From assembly GCA_002189035.1 (NCBI GenBank), contig NEEC01000012.1:1240001-1304000 (forward strand): a stretch of DNA of 64,000 nt, written 5' to 3'. This document shows positions 47,790-59,481 of the stretch, in pieces. A program made the translations under genes and the position numbers. Under the pieces are notes generated by a model that searched no databases, was not told where the DNA came from, and saw only the letters and a list, made by a program, of their open reading frames with translations. Numbering within the stretch: position 1 is the first letter of the stretch; every line of letters begins with the position of its first letter. The DNA comes from Utricularia gibba (taxonomy: Eukaryota > Streptophyta > Magnoliopsida > Lamiales > Lentibulariaceae).

Positions 47790-50700
47790 ATGTCTACCTT
47801 TATGAAAGGGCAAGGAATTTGGTCTACTGTTTTTGAAGAAGAAGAACTTGTTGCACCTTCAAATACATCAGCCACTCAAGCTCATGTGCATCATGAAGAG
47901 GTTGCTCATTATTACAGGGCACTTGATTGTATTTTTTCCACTGTTGACTCTTCAATTTTCTCTTGCATCATGTATTGCACCACTGCTAAAGCAGCTTGGG
48001 ACAAGATTGCAGAAACTTTTCAAGGTTCAGAATTGAAGAAAAAATTTGAAACTGCAAAAATGAAGGAAACGGAAAAGATCAAGGACTATATTGACCATTT
48101 CTTGGTGATAAATTTGATGATTAGTGAATTGTTGAAAAAATCTGAGTATCTATTCTTGAAAAGTTTGATGCCCAAATTGCTTCTATACTAAGATTTCTAA
48201 TATGAAAGTTGATGAATTGGTCTCTACTTTGCAATCTTTTGAATCATGCCTGGTCCTCAAGGAAGGGAAACCTATCCTAGAGAAAGCTTTGATGGCTAAT
48301 GATTCAAAACAATATTCTCTGAAGCATGATGTGAAAAAGAAAGGGAAAAAATTTAAAGAAAAAAACTCTAAAGGGAAGTTTCCTCTATGTTCTCATTGTA
48401 AAAGGACAAACCATACTGAGAATTATTATTTTCAAAGACCTGATGCTCAATGTACATGTTGCTCTCCGTTTGGAAATGTTGAAATAATATGTCCCTTGAG
48501 GAAGACTAATGCTAATGTGGCTACGGTTGATTGTAGCCCCACACCTAATGAAGGTATCGCTTTGGTTTCCATTTTTGAAGGTCTTAACCAAAGTGAAGAT
48601 GGCGTTATTAGTCCTCTTATTTGAGTCAATGCTGAGGTTGCATGTGGTTGGTTCATTGATAGTGGTTGCACAAGCCATATGATAGATAATAAAAATTATT
48701 TCACTGTTTTGGACTTTTTCTTTAAATCCACTATGATTGGAATCGGTGGTAAAATTCTTGAAGGCATTGGCATAATTATTTTGAAATCAGTTTTTGGGCC
48801 TAGATTACTCACTGATGTGTTTTATTTGCCGAGACAATTATGGAGCAAGCCTAAGTGTGAAACAATTAATGCACAATGGTTTTTCAATTGTTTTTAAAAA
48901 CAATCATTGTGATGTTTTTGATGATAAAGGGAATTTCCTCTTTTCAGTCCTTGAAAAAAAAATCAAAAATTCATTCCAGATTTTTGTGCTTTTCTAGCAA
49001 ATTACAAGTGATGAGACTAGACTTTGGCACCGTAGGTTTGTTCATTTAAGTTTCGAATATATGAGGATCATATTGAGCAAACAAGTGGTCAAGAATTTAA
49101 ACCTGGGCTTCCTCAAATTTTTTCAACATGTCAGTATGGCAAGCTTCAGCAAAAGCCTTTTATTTCGTCCTCCTTCAAGACATCCATGAGATTGGAGTTA
49201 TTTCACAGTGATCTTTGTGGATCATTTCCTGTCTCCTCCTTGGGTGGAAGTAACTATTTTCTGATCTTTATGAATAATTATAGTCAATACTATTGGATTT
49301 ACTTCTTACAAAACAAATCTGAAGCTTTTGCAACATTCAAGAAATTTCAATCACATGCAGAAAATTATGACTCTTATGATTAAACACCTTGTTGAGAAAG
49401 TCGTAAATTATCTGAAATCATTGAAAGATGAAATCTTTCTCTTGAACTTGATACTCTATTTGAAGCTTTGTTGTCCCCAATTTGGAAAGCTACCATGGAG
49501 GAGGAGCTCATGATGATTAACAAGTATCATACGTGGGAACTTGTTGATGCTCTTAATGATAGAAAAATCATAGGTCTTAAGTATATTTTTTGTGTCAAGT
49601 TAAACTCGGATAGATTTCTCAACAAATATAAAACTAGATTGGTGGTTAAGGAATATGATCAAGTTGAAGGTGTTGATTATCTTGACACATTTGCACCAGT
49701 TGCTCGTTTGGATATCATTCGAGTTCCTTTGGCCATTTCTATTATCTTCAAATGGACTGCTCACCAGTTTGATGTTAAGTTTGTGTTTTTGAATGGTGAA
49801 CTTGAGGAGGAGATATATGTTACTCACTCTCCAGGTTTTGAGAAGGCAAACCAGTTATCCAACATTTATCTCTTGAAAAAGGCCTTACTCGTTTAAATAG
49901 ATTCATGTTATCTTGTGGCTTTGAAAAAGAATTGTGTGATCGTACTCTCTATGTTAAGCATTTAGGTGGTGACATGTTGGTTGTTTCTATTTATGTGGAT
50001 GACGTACTTGTATGTGGCAAAGGAGGGCATGCCTATGATGACTTCTGAATTCTTCTGCAGCAATTTAAAATTAATGAATTAGGCAAGTTTTCTTACTTCT
50101 TGGGAATTGAAGTCTCCCAATCTTCACAAGGGATCTTCGTGTCTCAAGGAAAATACGTCGATGACATTCTGAAGCAATATGGATTTGTGAGCTGCAGCGG
50201 TGTACCAACACAGATGATTCCATATTCAAAAATTGGCAAACATGGTGATGCTCCTATAGTGGAACTTGTCGAATAGAAGTCTTTGATTGGGAAATCGTTG
50301 GTTCACTTTGTTACAGCCAAGAATATACTATGGTACTTGAAGGAAACCTCTGATTTTGGAATTTTATATAACTCTGGTGGAGAACTTAATCTATTTGATT
50401 TCTCAGATTAAAACTTTGCGGGCTCTTTGGATGATATGAATAGCACTTCTGAGTATTATTTCAACCTCAGACGTGGAATGGTTAGCTAGTGCTTGAAAAA
50501 AACAATGCACAATTGCACAATCAACTGCGGAAGACGAATACTATGCTGCTTCAAAGGCTTATAGTTAGGCACTATGCGTTAGAAAATTATTTGCTGATTT
50601 GACGTTAACTTGTTTGAGACCTAGAACATTTTGGGTGACTCAAAATCTGCTATTGCTGTTGCAAGGAATCCCCTTTTCCATGGCCATTGCATGCTTCTAG
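47790..50700 (+). pseudogene. copia-4 gag-pol remnants
   Basis: Gag: CTTAKAAWDKIAETFQGSE, then CSHCKRTNHTENYYF as zinc knuckle (48380-48430). Protease: CGWFIDSGCTSHMID at about 48640, catalytic DSG kept. Integrase: only the start (HSDLCGSFPVSSLGGSNYF, about 49200) before the text jumps at about 49385, so most of the core is deleted. Reverse transcriptase: WKATMEEELMMINKYHTWE, ARLDIIRVPLAI, FDVKFVFLNGELEEEIYV, and the active site IYVDDVLVCGK at about 49990. RNase H is decayed. Stops are frequent. Confidence 0.85.
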
Positions 50701-50804
50701 ATTTAGTCAATTTAGGAAGCACTTAGGATTGTGCTCAAAGAATTGTGTCAATTAATGTAATGGTTTTAAAACCATTAATGTAATGGTTTCAATTTAGGCA
50801 GTTA

Positions 50805-50965
50805 TGAACAAAGGTTAGTTTTATTCAATCAATTGTGTCAATTAATGTAATAATTTTAAAACCATATTTATTGTTAATGAAACTTGAAGTTTTTTCCTTC
50901 CAAATTACCTTGTGTCTAGTTTATTTTTGTGATTGAAATTTCTTTTCAATAATTCTTGTTTAACA
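50805..50965 (+). repeat. 3' LTR of copia-4 (clearly matched part)
   Basis: Matches the 3' half of 47349-47626 and ends at the target duplication. The upstream part, about 50740-50804, is rearranged. Confidence 0.75.
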
Positions 50966-52452
50966 AGATTAAGCAGTTAGATGTAAAGAATGAGTTTCTA
51001 TATGGAACAATATATTAAGAGTGACACCAGTTCAATGGATGCAACCGTTGGAATGGATGAGAAAGAAGAAGCAATCTATGGAAGAGATGCAAAAGAAGCA
51101 ACAGTCGCAAACAAAGCGATGAGGACGATCAAAGGACCTGCCACCTGAGTATGCATTGAATGCTTACAAGAGAGTGAGAGAAAAAAAGTGTGCGGGACTT
51201 GGACTCTTATGTTAAAATTAGCCTATGTCTTGAGTAGGCCTTTTAGGTTATATAGGCATCATCGAGTCTGTGATGTTCTAATTTTTTTGCTGCTATTTTA
51301 TGAACAAGTGTTTTTGGTGGATATGCTATTATGCTTGATAGTTGAGTTCGATACATTTATTTGATCATGCTTGAGCAGTGTCCTTAAATTTTCTATGCAA
51401 TCTTGGAGTCAATTTACATCGAGTAACCACCAGGTATGAGAGATACATTACATTCATTGCATGTATGTGAATTGAAACGTGTGCTCTATGGTCTCAAACA
51501 ATGACCTCGTGCTTGATTTGATAGATTCAATTCATATTTTCTAAACATTAGATTCATGAGTAGCCCTACAGAACTTTCATTATTTAACCCTAATGTTGGA
51601 GATGACACTATCCTTTTCCTTTTGTACGTTGATGACATTATTCTCATAGGGTGCTTGATAGTGCAATTACAAGAACTAGTAAACAATTTGAGTGCAGAAT
51701 TTGCAATGAAGTATCTTGAACCGTTACATCCTTTCTTAGAAGCAGAAATCACACAAAAAATAGATGATCTTCACCTGTCTCAAACTCACTATGCTTTCTC
51801 TATATAACTTTGAAATAAACGATTGCAAGCCAAATACATCACCAAAAGCTTCGAAGCTTCGAACTCCCTCATATGATGAACTACTTGATGAACTGATCAC
51901 CTTCAAAGCCTTAATTGGAGTACTACATTATCTTACTTTCACACGACCGGACAACTTCTACAGTGTCAATTATGCTGCACGGTGGTGCAAAGAATACTCA
52001 AGTATGTGAAAGGAACTCTAGAACTAAACCTCAAATTTCAGCGAAACATAAGCTTTCATATAAGTGCCAACTCAGATACAGATTGGTGCTCAAAGAAACA
52101 ACTTACACTATCCAAGTCAAGTACAAAGACAGAGTGTCGAGTTATGACAGAAATGGCAACTAAAGTAACATGGATACAATTTATCCATAAGGACTTGAGA
52201 GTTAACTTGGTTGAAACTCCGGCAATCTATTGTGACAACCTAAGTGCTCTCCACCTCTCCATCAATCCAATTCATCACTCTCACAGTAAGCATATTGAAC
52301 TTGACTACCATTTTATTAGAGAGAAAGTTGCCTCAAGATATTCATACTAATAAGAAAGTGGCAGAACTCTTTGCCAAACTTTTGTTAGTTGAGACAATGC
52401 AATATCTTTGTCGAAAATTCAATTTACAAACTGGGCATCAATTGAGGTAGAG
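50966..52452 (+). pseudogene. copia-2 reverse transcriptase (rest) and RNase H
   Basis: KQLDVKNEFLYGT resumes right after copia-4. About 400 bp of foreign sequence (roughly 51015-51415) interrupts. The frame then continues YIE.PPGMRDT, RVLYGLKQ, LLYVDDIILIGC (active site kept, about 51630), MKYLEPLHPFLEAEI, GVLHYLTFTRPDN, LSKSSTKTECRVM, YCDNLSALHLSINP and SKHIELDYHFIREKV. It ends at the polypurine tract TTGAGGTAGAG before the 3' LTR. Confidence 0.82.
51015..51415. other. Small insert of unknown origin in copia-2 reverse transcriptase
   Basis: It separates the LYGT and YIE..PPGM motifs, which are normally a few residues apart. One frame reads DLPPEYALNAYKRVREKK near 51130-51185, preceded by Lys/Gln-rich text; I do not recognise it. 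I could not define terminal repeats or a target duplication. It may be a small non-autonomous element or a captured exon. Confidence 0.5.
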
Positions 52453-52798
52453 TGTTAGGATTGAAAACTTGCCACAAGGTTGATAGAGAGATAAGGGTGA
52501 GGAGTAATAATGAAGGGTGGGAGATATGAGGAAGAGTAGATATAAGGTATGAATATATTCGAGAAGGAAGATATATCTTCAACAACAATCTCTCATATTT
52601 TGGTAATTAAGGTAAAATATTGGAATGAGAGGCAAATCTAGTGCTAGAGGAGCATCAAATTTGTGCAAGAGTTAAAGCTTATCCTTTTATTTGTTAGCTG
52701 AATTTATTAATCTCTTTGGCTAGCTCTATGTATAGAGCTTGAATTAATGTAAAACTTAGTATGAAACTAAAAAAAAAAATTTTATACTTTTTCTTTCA
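52453..52798 (+). repeat. 3' LTR of copia-2
   Basis: 346 bp, starting TGTTAGGATTG and ending TTTCTTTCA, homologous to 39928-40262. Confidence 0.8.
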
Positions 52799-54080
52799 AG
52801 AATCATCACCAATTAAGAATTTCCATAGGATTCTAAGAATTCTTGTTATACATTCGTTCTAACCCTCAACCCTCTTTTTCTAAATTCATTGATATTGAAT
52901 CAATTGAATGAACTTCTAACACTTGTTCTACTTTTCGAATTCCCTAAATTCTATCACTAGATCTTGACTTTTCATATATAAAGTCAACTAAAATATCTCA
53001 TCATATAGAACTTCCCCATAATGACCATGAGATGTTGCTCTCAGGCAGAGTAAGGCTTATCTAATCGTATTACTATAAAATCAATTTCATTGAATATAAT
53101 TTGACCTGATTTTAGTCATGGTGCATTTGGGTTGATACAGATATTTTCACAAATAAAATGTCCAACACTTATTATTATATCTTTCTTGACAATAATTGGG
53201 ATGACAAAGTAACAAGTCAATTTCAAAAATAATATGACTCTTGAGATTTGGGTTATAACTTTTTTCATCCATTAAATAATATTTCAATTTCATTCTTTGA
53301 AAAGATTATGAGTTATTAAATGGTAAAATGCATAATCATTCATAACTAGAAAGATTGTTTCTAAAGGACCCATCCCATTTTTAATTGGAAATAGAAGATC
53401 TTTTGGAATTTGAATTGGTTCTTTCATTAAATTGGGGCATAAATGGATCCATCCAAAAATAATTGGATGATGAGATAACTATCAACGATTGGAATCCCAT
53501 ATTTCTATTCAATAGCATATGAATAGTTCCATGATTTTGATTTAGGGCGTTGTTGACTTACTGCCTTGGAGTAATGAGAAGAAAATGGATTGATATTGGT
53601 GTAATTCAATCCATTAGCAAAGAGCAGTCCTAAGGTTGACAAATCATATGAAATAGTGGATTTCCCTAAGTGGATTCTTTGAAAAGGTCAGGTCAACTCT
53701 ATTGACCAAATTTCAACAAAGTAAGCATGAGCTCCTTGATTCGAAGAGCTTTTTTTTTTTTTTGCGTTGCTCCCAATTCAATACTAAAGAAGTTCAAACT
53801 AATTCAATAATTGTATGTGAAATTGCTCAAATTAGTTTACCATTTCCATAAAGGAGATAACTAAAAATTTGTAATTTTCTATTATCCCTTTCATGCAATA
53901 AATATGGGGGAAAAAGTGTTGCTAAAGTTATATCATCCTTTATTTCATATATGACAATAATTATGTTTTTTGAGGGTGAATGTGAAAGATTCCCTCCCCT
54001 CCCCCTCCCCCTCCCCACCTCTTTTTTGTTTCCAATAGTTGAAACAACAAAAAAGAGAAAGATTAACTCTGATGCCACTT
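52799..54080 (-). pseudogene. rpoC2: Plastid rpoC2 fragment in the nuclear genome
   Basis: On the minus strand, pieces of the plastid RNA polymerase beta'' subunit appear in the right order from N to [19 protein letters not shown] and HERDNRK (about 53960-53870); SYTIIELV and TSLVLNWEQR (about 53820-53765); [15 protein letters not shown] (about 53600); [10 protein letters not shown] (about 53450); SHGHYGEVLY (about 53030); LEKRVEG-like text and ITRILRILWKFLIG (about 52870-52805). Many stops and frameshifts lie between them. About 1.2-1.3 kb of plastid DNA has therefore moved into the nucleus and decayed. The copia-2 LTR abuts its right-hand coding end directly. The left boundary, near a C-rich stretch at about 54000, is uncertain. 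Confidence 0.85.
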
Positions 54081-54389
54081 GATGTGACCTTTAAAATAAG
54101 AAGTGTTTGATAAATCACATTTTTTGGTTTTCAGTGAAACAGTCCTTCAAAAGAATAAAATTTGTTCCAAGGAAAGAATATCTTTGCAATCCAATTTATG
54201 GAAAGAGTGACATACTCAGAGAATAGGAAGAGGATGTGAGTAATGAATTACACTAGATACCTCAAGGAAAACTTGATGAATCTTAAGTTATTCAAGAACT
54301 AAATGTAGGTAGAGAAATAAACTTATTCAAAAGAAATGTAAGTCTAATTATTTATAATTGTTTGTTGCTCTACTTTGATTAGATGGTAT

Positions 54390-57300
54390 GAAAGGTAATA
54401 GTGCTAATGAAACTCTAGAATCGGATCCATCATCACAAATAATAATAGAAGTGATGTTGTATGGAAATATGCAGATGTGTAGAAAGTTGTTGGAAAGGAT
54501 ATCATAGTTTATAATTTATGTGATAAGAAATTTGAATGAGATGTAATTTATCGGGTGAAGCAATATATTGCTTGTATTAGAGGACAGACTATTAATCACT
54601 TAAGAGTTACTTTGGATGTGAGAGAAGAGATTTGTAAAGCCTTAAATATTGAATCATCTAACAGTAAGAAAAGAAAGGTTGCTAAGCAAGATGACCCTTT
54701 ATGTGACTATGATATATTTGACTAAACTTTGAAAAAAGATGATGAAATGTTAAAGGCAACCAAAAAGGAATGAAGCAATCTACAATAAAAAAAAAATTAA
54801 TTGAAAAAGATATAGTAGCAAAAACTTTCTTATTGGAAAGTTTTTTATGATTTAAGTATTGCTCTAAGTACTTGTAGATTTACAAATTTTATAAAGATGC
54901 TAGTTGTGGCTTCATAGTTGGGTGATTCTTCAGAAATTCCATTCTATTATGAGTTACACATTTCTATTATGAAACATATTAAACAAGAACTAATGCCTTA
55001 GATAGATGGTTTGAGAAATAGTTGGGTTGAAACAGATACAACTATGATAACTTATGATTTGGACTAATATAAATTCTAAATCTTTGGTGAATTTCTTTTG
55101 ATAACTTTGTGGACTTGTCTTCCAAGATTAAGGATATAAAGACATTGCTGTCATTGTTTGTAGAAGTCATTGAATAGATTGGCCCAAAAAATATTATTTG
55201 GGTTATTACTAATATTGCAATCAATTACCATAAAAAGTAGAGAGATTACTTGAGTTACACTATGGTACACTTGTATGGTGTCCATATGAAGTTCATTGTA
55301 TCAACTTAATGTTCAAAGATATTAGATTGCTACCTAGTATTAAGCTATTAGTGGAAAGAGCATCTATTGTTTCAAGCTTTGTGTATAACCATGATCATTG
55401 ACTTATGGTTACAAAAAAGGGAAACTAGGAGAGAAATAATTGCACCATCTGGGGCTAGATTTGAAACAAATTTCATTGCTCTCTCCAGTCTTGTTGCTCG
55501 TCAAGATGATCTTCAAGCTCTTAGTTAAATCAAAACTTTTTGAACTTTGTAATGGAAAAAGAGGGGAAAGACATAAAGTTTAAGGAAATTGTTAGACATC
55601 TAAACTTTTTAGAATGATTGTGAGGTTATCATCACAATACTTAAACCTCTTATGAAGTTTCTAAGGATTGTTGGTGTGGAAAAAAGGCCTATAATTGGAT
55701 TTGTTTATGATGGCATGACAATTGTGATTGAAACAATGAAGGTATGTTGTGATCCAAATAAAAGAATTTATGATGCATTTACAAAAAATCATTGAAAGAC
55801 GTTGAGATGAGAAGTTTAGAAAGCAAATTCACATGATGGTTATTATTATGGTATGTAGTCTCTAGTGTCATAGTTAGGCATAGTGCATGTCTACTAATCA
55901 TAGTTATGTATGAAATGAATAAGAGATGAGGGTCCACATTAGTATGCACATTGTTTCTAGAAACCAATAGGAAAGATGCAGGTGCTAATTAAAGGAAATG
56001 CCACATGGCAACCTTAGGTTAGAGGGGGTATTGACTCATGGAGTCTTTTAAGTTCTCGATAATAGAGTTGTTTAGGAAACCTTGAGGATCAGGGTTGTAG
56101 AGGATAAGGGATACAACAAGAGAGTGAAGGGAAGTTCTTAATTCTAGTTATAAGAAGGGATTACTTTTGTAAGGAGTAAGGTAAGTGGGATGAATGCTAC
56201 TACCTTTTGTTAGAAACATGTTTTTCATGTTTCTCTAGAACAAGATGTGGCTATGTGCTTATATGTTTTCTTTTTTTTTTTTTACTTCCAAAGGGTGTTC
56301 TTCCTGATTTGCAAGCTCATCTTTCTTCTTCATCATTCATTATCCTGTAAAGACCAGCAGGGCATGCTCTATGGAAACCATCATTTCTTTTGTTGTTTGG
56401 TGCTCGAAAAATCCATTTAGAGTCCCTAAAATCCTCTTGTTTCAGCTTTAACTACTCTTTCAAGGAATATGTGCTTTTTTTTTTTTTTAGATTTTACACT
56501 CAAACATTTCTCTCTTTACTTTAGTCATGTTTATCTTTTTACAAATTGTAGTAGCATGACCACTTCATGTTTTTAACTTGTTCTAGGTGTGGAAGGGAAT
56601 AGCTAGAGGTTAGGTGATTAACCAAAGTAGGAGTGTGCCTTTCCAGACTGCAAATAGCTTCTTAGTGGCTATAGGATAATAAGTTGTGTGTGGGGATATA
56701 TCCCATTTAGGCTTGTTGTAGTTCTTATGCATGCTAGGTTGGTGGCATAACAATATGTATGTAAACAGAGCCTAAGTTGTTCTCTATGTAAATTATATGG
56801 GTAAGGTTGCTTTAGAGTCCTATATCTTGGGCTTGATAGTCATGACTCCTGCCTCTTGGGCCCTAGGCATTGGTCCTGATAGTTATTTCTTCAATTCATG
56901 TTTTCAATATGATCAAGGACATGCAAGTGAATTAGCGAAAGTTGGTGATAATGTCATTAACATCTTTGAGTATTTTGATGGATATGATATCTATGCATGT
57001 AATATAAATGAATTATTTTAGGGAAAAAAAATTTGTTTACAAGAGTGATGGCTCAAAAAAATTATTATAGCAAAGAATATGATACTAAAACCAGATTAAA
57101 TATAATATATATTGCTCTCTTTATATTATTTTCTTTGATCCTTGTTGATACTTCATATTCATTATTGATACGTATGATTTGTACTTGTGTTATAGCTCAA
57201 CGGTGGAAGTCCTTCGGTTCAAGCACCTCATTGGTAAGGGATCTTGCTGTGAAGATTCTTGGGCAAACATGTTTTTCTGGTTGTGAGCAGAATTGGAAAG

Positions 57301-57950
57301 TTTTTTATCATATACATACCAAGAAACATAATCGGTTAGAGCATAAATAACTTAATGATCTCATGATTATGAAATACAATGGTAAACTCTGAGGGAGGTA
57401 TGTTCTTAATTATAACTGTGATTTATCAATTAAATTTCATTGATGTGTACTATGTATTACAACTTGTATATGCATTTTAATCATAGATGACAATTTGAAA
57501 GTAAGGATTATGACTCTATTGATATCAATCATATTGGTGAGGATGATACTTGGATTCATGAGGATGATGATGATCAATTTCTTGATGTTGAGAATATTGA
57601 AAAGACTCTTTATGAAGAGCTTGAGCCAACAAAAGTTGAAGATAGTGAGGAGAATAATGATTCCTATGCTCTTAGTTTGCCAACATTTGCTAGTTATTAT
57701 TTTTTTTCAGAATTCTTAAAATCATGTATTTGCTATAGGTTTTAATATTCCAATGCCACAAACAAGTCAATTGAATGATAATTTGGATTATGGTATTCTA
57801 AACATCATTAATTTGAAATTGAATGCAGAAGACATGCTTGGGAATGAGATCAACAATTATGAAAATGATTACCATGAAGTAATTGAACATGACTTTGATG
57901 TCCATACTTTTATTAATGAGAATGAAGATACTATGCTATATTAGTTGCTT
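54390..57950 (+). pseudogene. hAT transposase (BED, DUF659, hATC), decayed and split
   Basis: Parts in hAT order. A BED-finger-like start SDVVWKYADV and YNLCDKKFE...RVKQYIACIRG (about 54450-54580), with altered zinc ligands. DUF659 text around 55020-55240 (WFEK-, SKIKDIKTLLSLF, IGPKNIIWVITNIAINY). VEKRPIIGFVYDGM and IIERR.DEKFRKQIHMM (about 55675-55840). After about 1 kb of unassigned DNA, YFFNSCFQYDQGHASEL (about 56885-56935). The C-terminal dimerisation domain AVKILGQTCFSGCEQNWKVF and HNRLEHK (57240-57350), then an acidic tail (WIHEDDDDQF, 57500-57950). Stops are numerous. I could not place the terminal repeats, though TTGACCGGTTGGAAC at about 58095 looks like hAT subterminal sequence. Confidence 0.82.
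55855..56870. other. About 1 kb of unassigned sequence inside the hAT remnant
   Basis: It interrupts the transposase between the QIHMM and YFFNSCFQY motifs, which are close together in intact relatives. It has no recognisable domain. It may be a solo LTR or other insertion; I could not define ends or a target duplication. Confidence 0.45.
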
Positions 57951-58278
57951 AGACATTTGAATTTGATTTTCAATCATTCATCTTTTTTGAATGAATTAAT
58001 TATTTGATTGGTAGTTGGTATACCAACAATTCACAATTACATTTTTATTGATAAAAATTAATAAAAATATTAATATTTTATGATTGGTTCCAAGTTTGAC
58101 CGGTTGGAACTGATTTCATAATCGAATCGGTGTGTTACCAGTCCGGTTTTGAAAACCAGTTCTTAATCGTAGGATTATTTGGCGTGAGAATGCTTGAAGT
58201 CAAAGAAACTAAATATGGAAATAGAGAATGGTGACAACATTACTTGAGGACTAGTAGGATATGACAGTATCACTATCA

Positions 58279-58529
58279 GGGCCAGTTTGGTAGAGTAGAA
58301 TTCTTTGGTTTTATTTGGATAGGAAAATCAATTTAGTTGTTTAGTAACCATGATTAATTTAAACCTTCCCTTAATGAATATATATATATTGATTTATATA
58401 GTTTATCAGTTTTTTGCGGTCCAATGTACCAAACATGCAAAATTTTTAAACCTAAGTAAATGTAAACACATCAAATATCTCAAATAACTCTAATCCAATT
58501 TATTCCAATCCTATGTATCAAACTGGCCT
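58279..58529. mobile_element. Tourist-like (PIF/Harbinger) MITE, about 251 bp
   Basis: The left end GGGCCAGTTTGGTA and the reverse complement of the right end AGGCCAGTTTGATA form a 14-bp terminal inverted repeat with two mismatches. The 3-bp flanks are TCA (left) and TTA (right), consistent with a TWA-type Harbinger target with one change. The interior is AT-rich and non-coding. This suggests that Harbinger transposase was once active in this genome, as the two transposase remnants in the window also indicate. Confidence 0.7.
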
Positions 58530-59481
58530 TTAGTGGTACACTATCTTGACAATATTGAAATATCTATTTTATTTAATTGTAGGACTATGTATTGTTTCTT
58601 GTCAAGTGATTGTGCAAGTAATTTAAGAATGTCTGGGGAGGAGACGTAGTTAAGACGCAAAGGAGGCACAGCACAAGCATGTGCAACTAATGTTATAACA
58701 AAGCGATTTGTCACCATAAGAAAAGGATATGCATTTAGATCCTTATAACAGATTAAGCTTTTCTTATAGAAATAGAAATTTAATACTTATGAAAAAAAGT
58801 TCTCTTCCTTACCATTGTCAACTTCATGAAAATTTTGTATCTACAATAGTCACGAAATCTTTCTATCATCTCTTGTCTAGTAAAAACTTTTCCCATTCAT
58901 GATTTTTGTACTTTCCAAATTATAAAATCTCATTGCGTTACTTTATTTGGTATCATGAACTAATATGAGATCTTAAATCATCTTCTTAAAATGATCGATA
59001 TTTGAACGTATACGAAAAGAAATATATTATGATCAGAATATATCATTTACTTCCTAAAATTCAACTAAATTGGAATTTCAAAATCGGTTTTTTAATAGTG
59101 CAAATTTATCGAGGGCCAATGCGGGTCGTGAAACACGAAATTTTCGTACAAATCATAAATAATATTTAGTTTATTTATTCAAGGGACCCAAATTCCATTT
59201 TTTTTTATTGTTTTTAAATTTGGAGCGAAATTTGGGGAGACCGCGGCCAGCCGCTAAATTCCCCGTTTCCCCGATATAGTAGTTTTTCATTGTCCAAAAA
59301 AAAGAGGCGATTCTTTGGTTTGGAAATGGATCCGAGAAATTTGTATTTCGCCTCTCATTTCAACGGTTTACGACTGGAAGCGGTGCTGAAATCAACCAGT
59401 TGGTGTTATTACGTTGAAGAACATAGCATTTTTCCCAATTCGAGTTGCCTATGCCGTTGATGCGACGCACGTTTAACAAAA
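58530..59481 (+). other. Upstream flank and probable promoter of the TOL gene
   Basis: No gene. The segment 59220-59480 is richer in G and C and probably holds the 5' UTR. I do not see a convincing TATA box. Confidence 0.4.

Larger units (their letters stand above)
47349..50965 (+). mobile_element. Ty1/copia element (copia-4) nested in copia-2
   Basis: It begins TGAAGG, ends TTTAACA, and is flanked by a perfect 5-bp target duplication AGATT (47344-47348 and 50966-50970). The left LTR is 47349-47626. The right LTR ends at 50965 and matches it clearly from about 50805, but its upstream part is rearranged, with TTAATGTAATGGTTT repeated. The primer site at 47629 is TGGTATCATAGC (one change). It carries gag, protease, a short integrase piece, and reverse transcriptase. 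The insertion lies in the reverse transcriptase of copia-2. Confidence 0.9.
39928..52798 (+). mobile_element. Ty1/copia element (copia-2), host of two nested copia elements
   Basis: LTRs at 39928-40262 and 52453-52798 share long stretches (TATTCGAGAAG, CTCATATTTTGGTAATTAAG, GTGCAAGAGTTAAAGCTTAT, GCTTGAATT.ATGTAAAACTTA) with indels. The protein parts are split by insertions: gag 40290-41010, protease 41240-41450 continuing after 45553, integrase 45560-46620, reverse transcriptase 47050-47348 continuing at 50966 and again at 51430-51800, RNase H 51840-52440. Removing copia-3 (41451-45552) and copia-4 (47349-50965), each with one target copy, rejoins the frames. The element itself has stops, so it was or became defective. 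Confidence 0.88.

Noticed and set aside
53990-54030. C-rich run CCCTCCCCTCCCCCTCCCC as a G-quadruplex regulator
   Set aside because: It sits in decayed plastid/transposon DNA with no gene nearby; simple-repeat expansion explains it.
57033-57350. 105-codon frame starting MFTRVMAQ
   Set aside because: The last third is the hAT dimerisation domain; the first part is out-of-family noise, so it is part of the hAT remnant rather than a separate gene.
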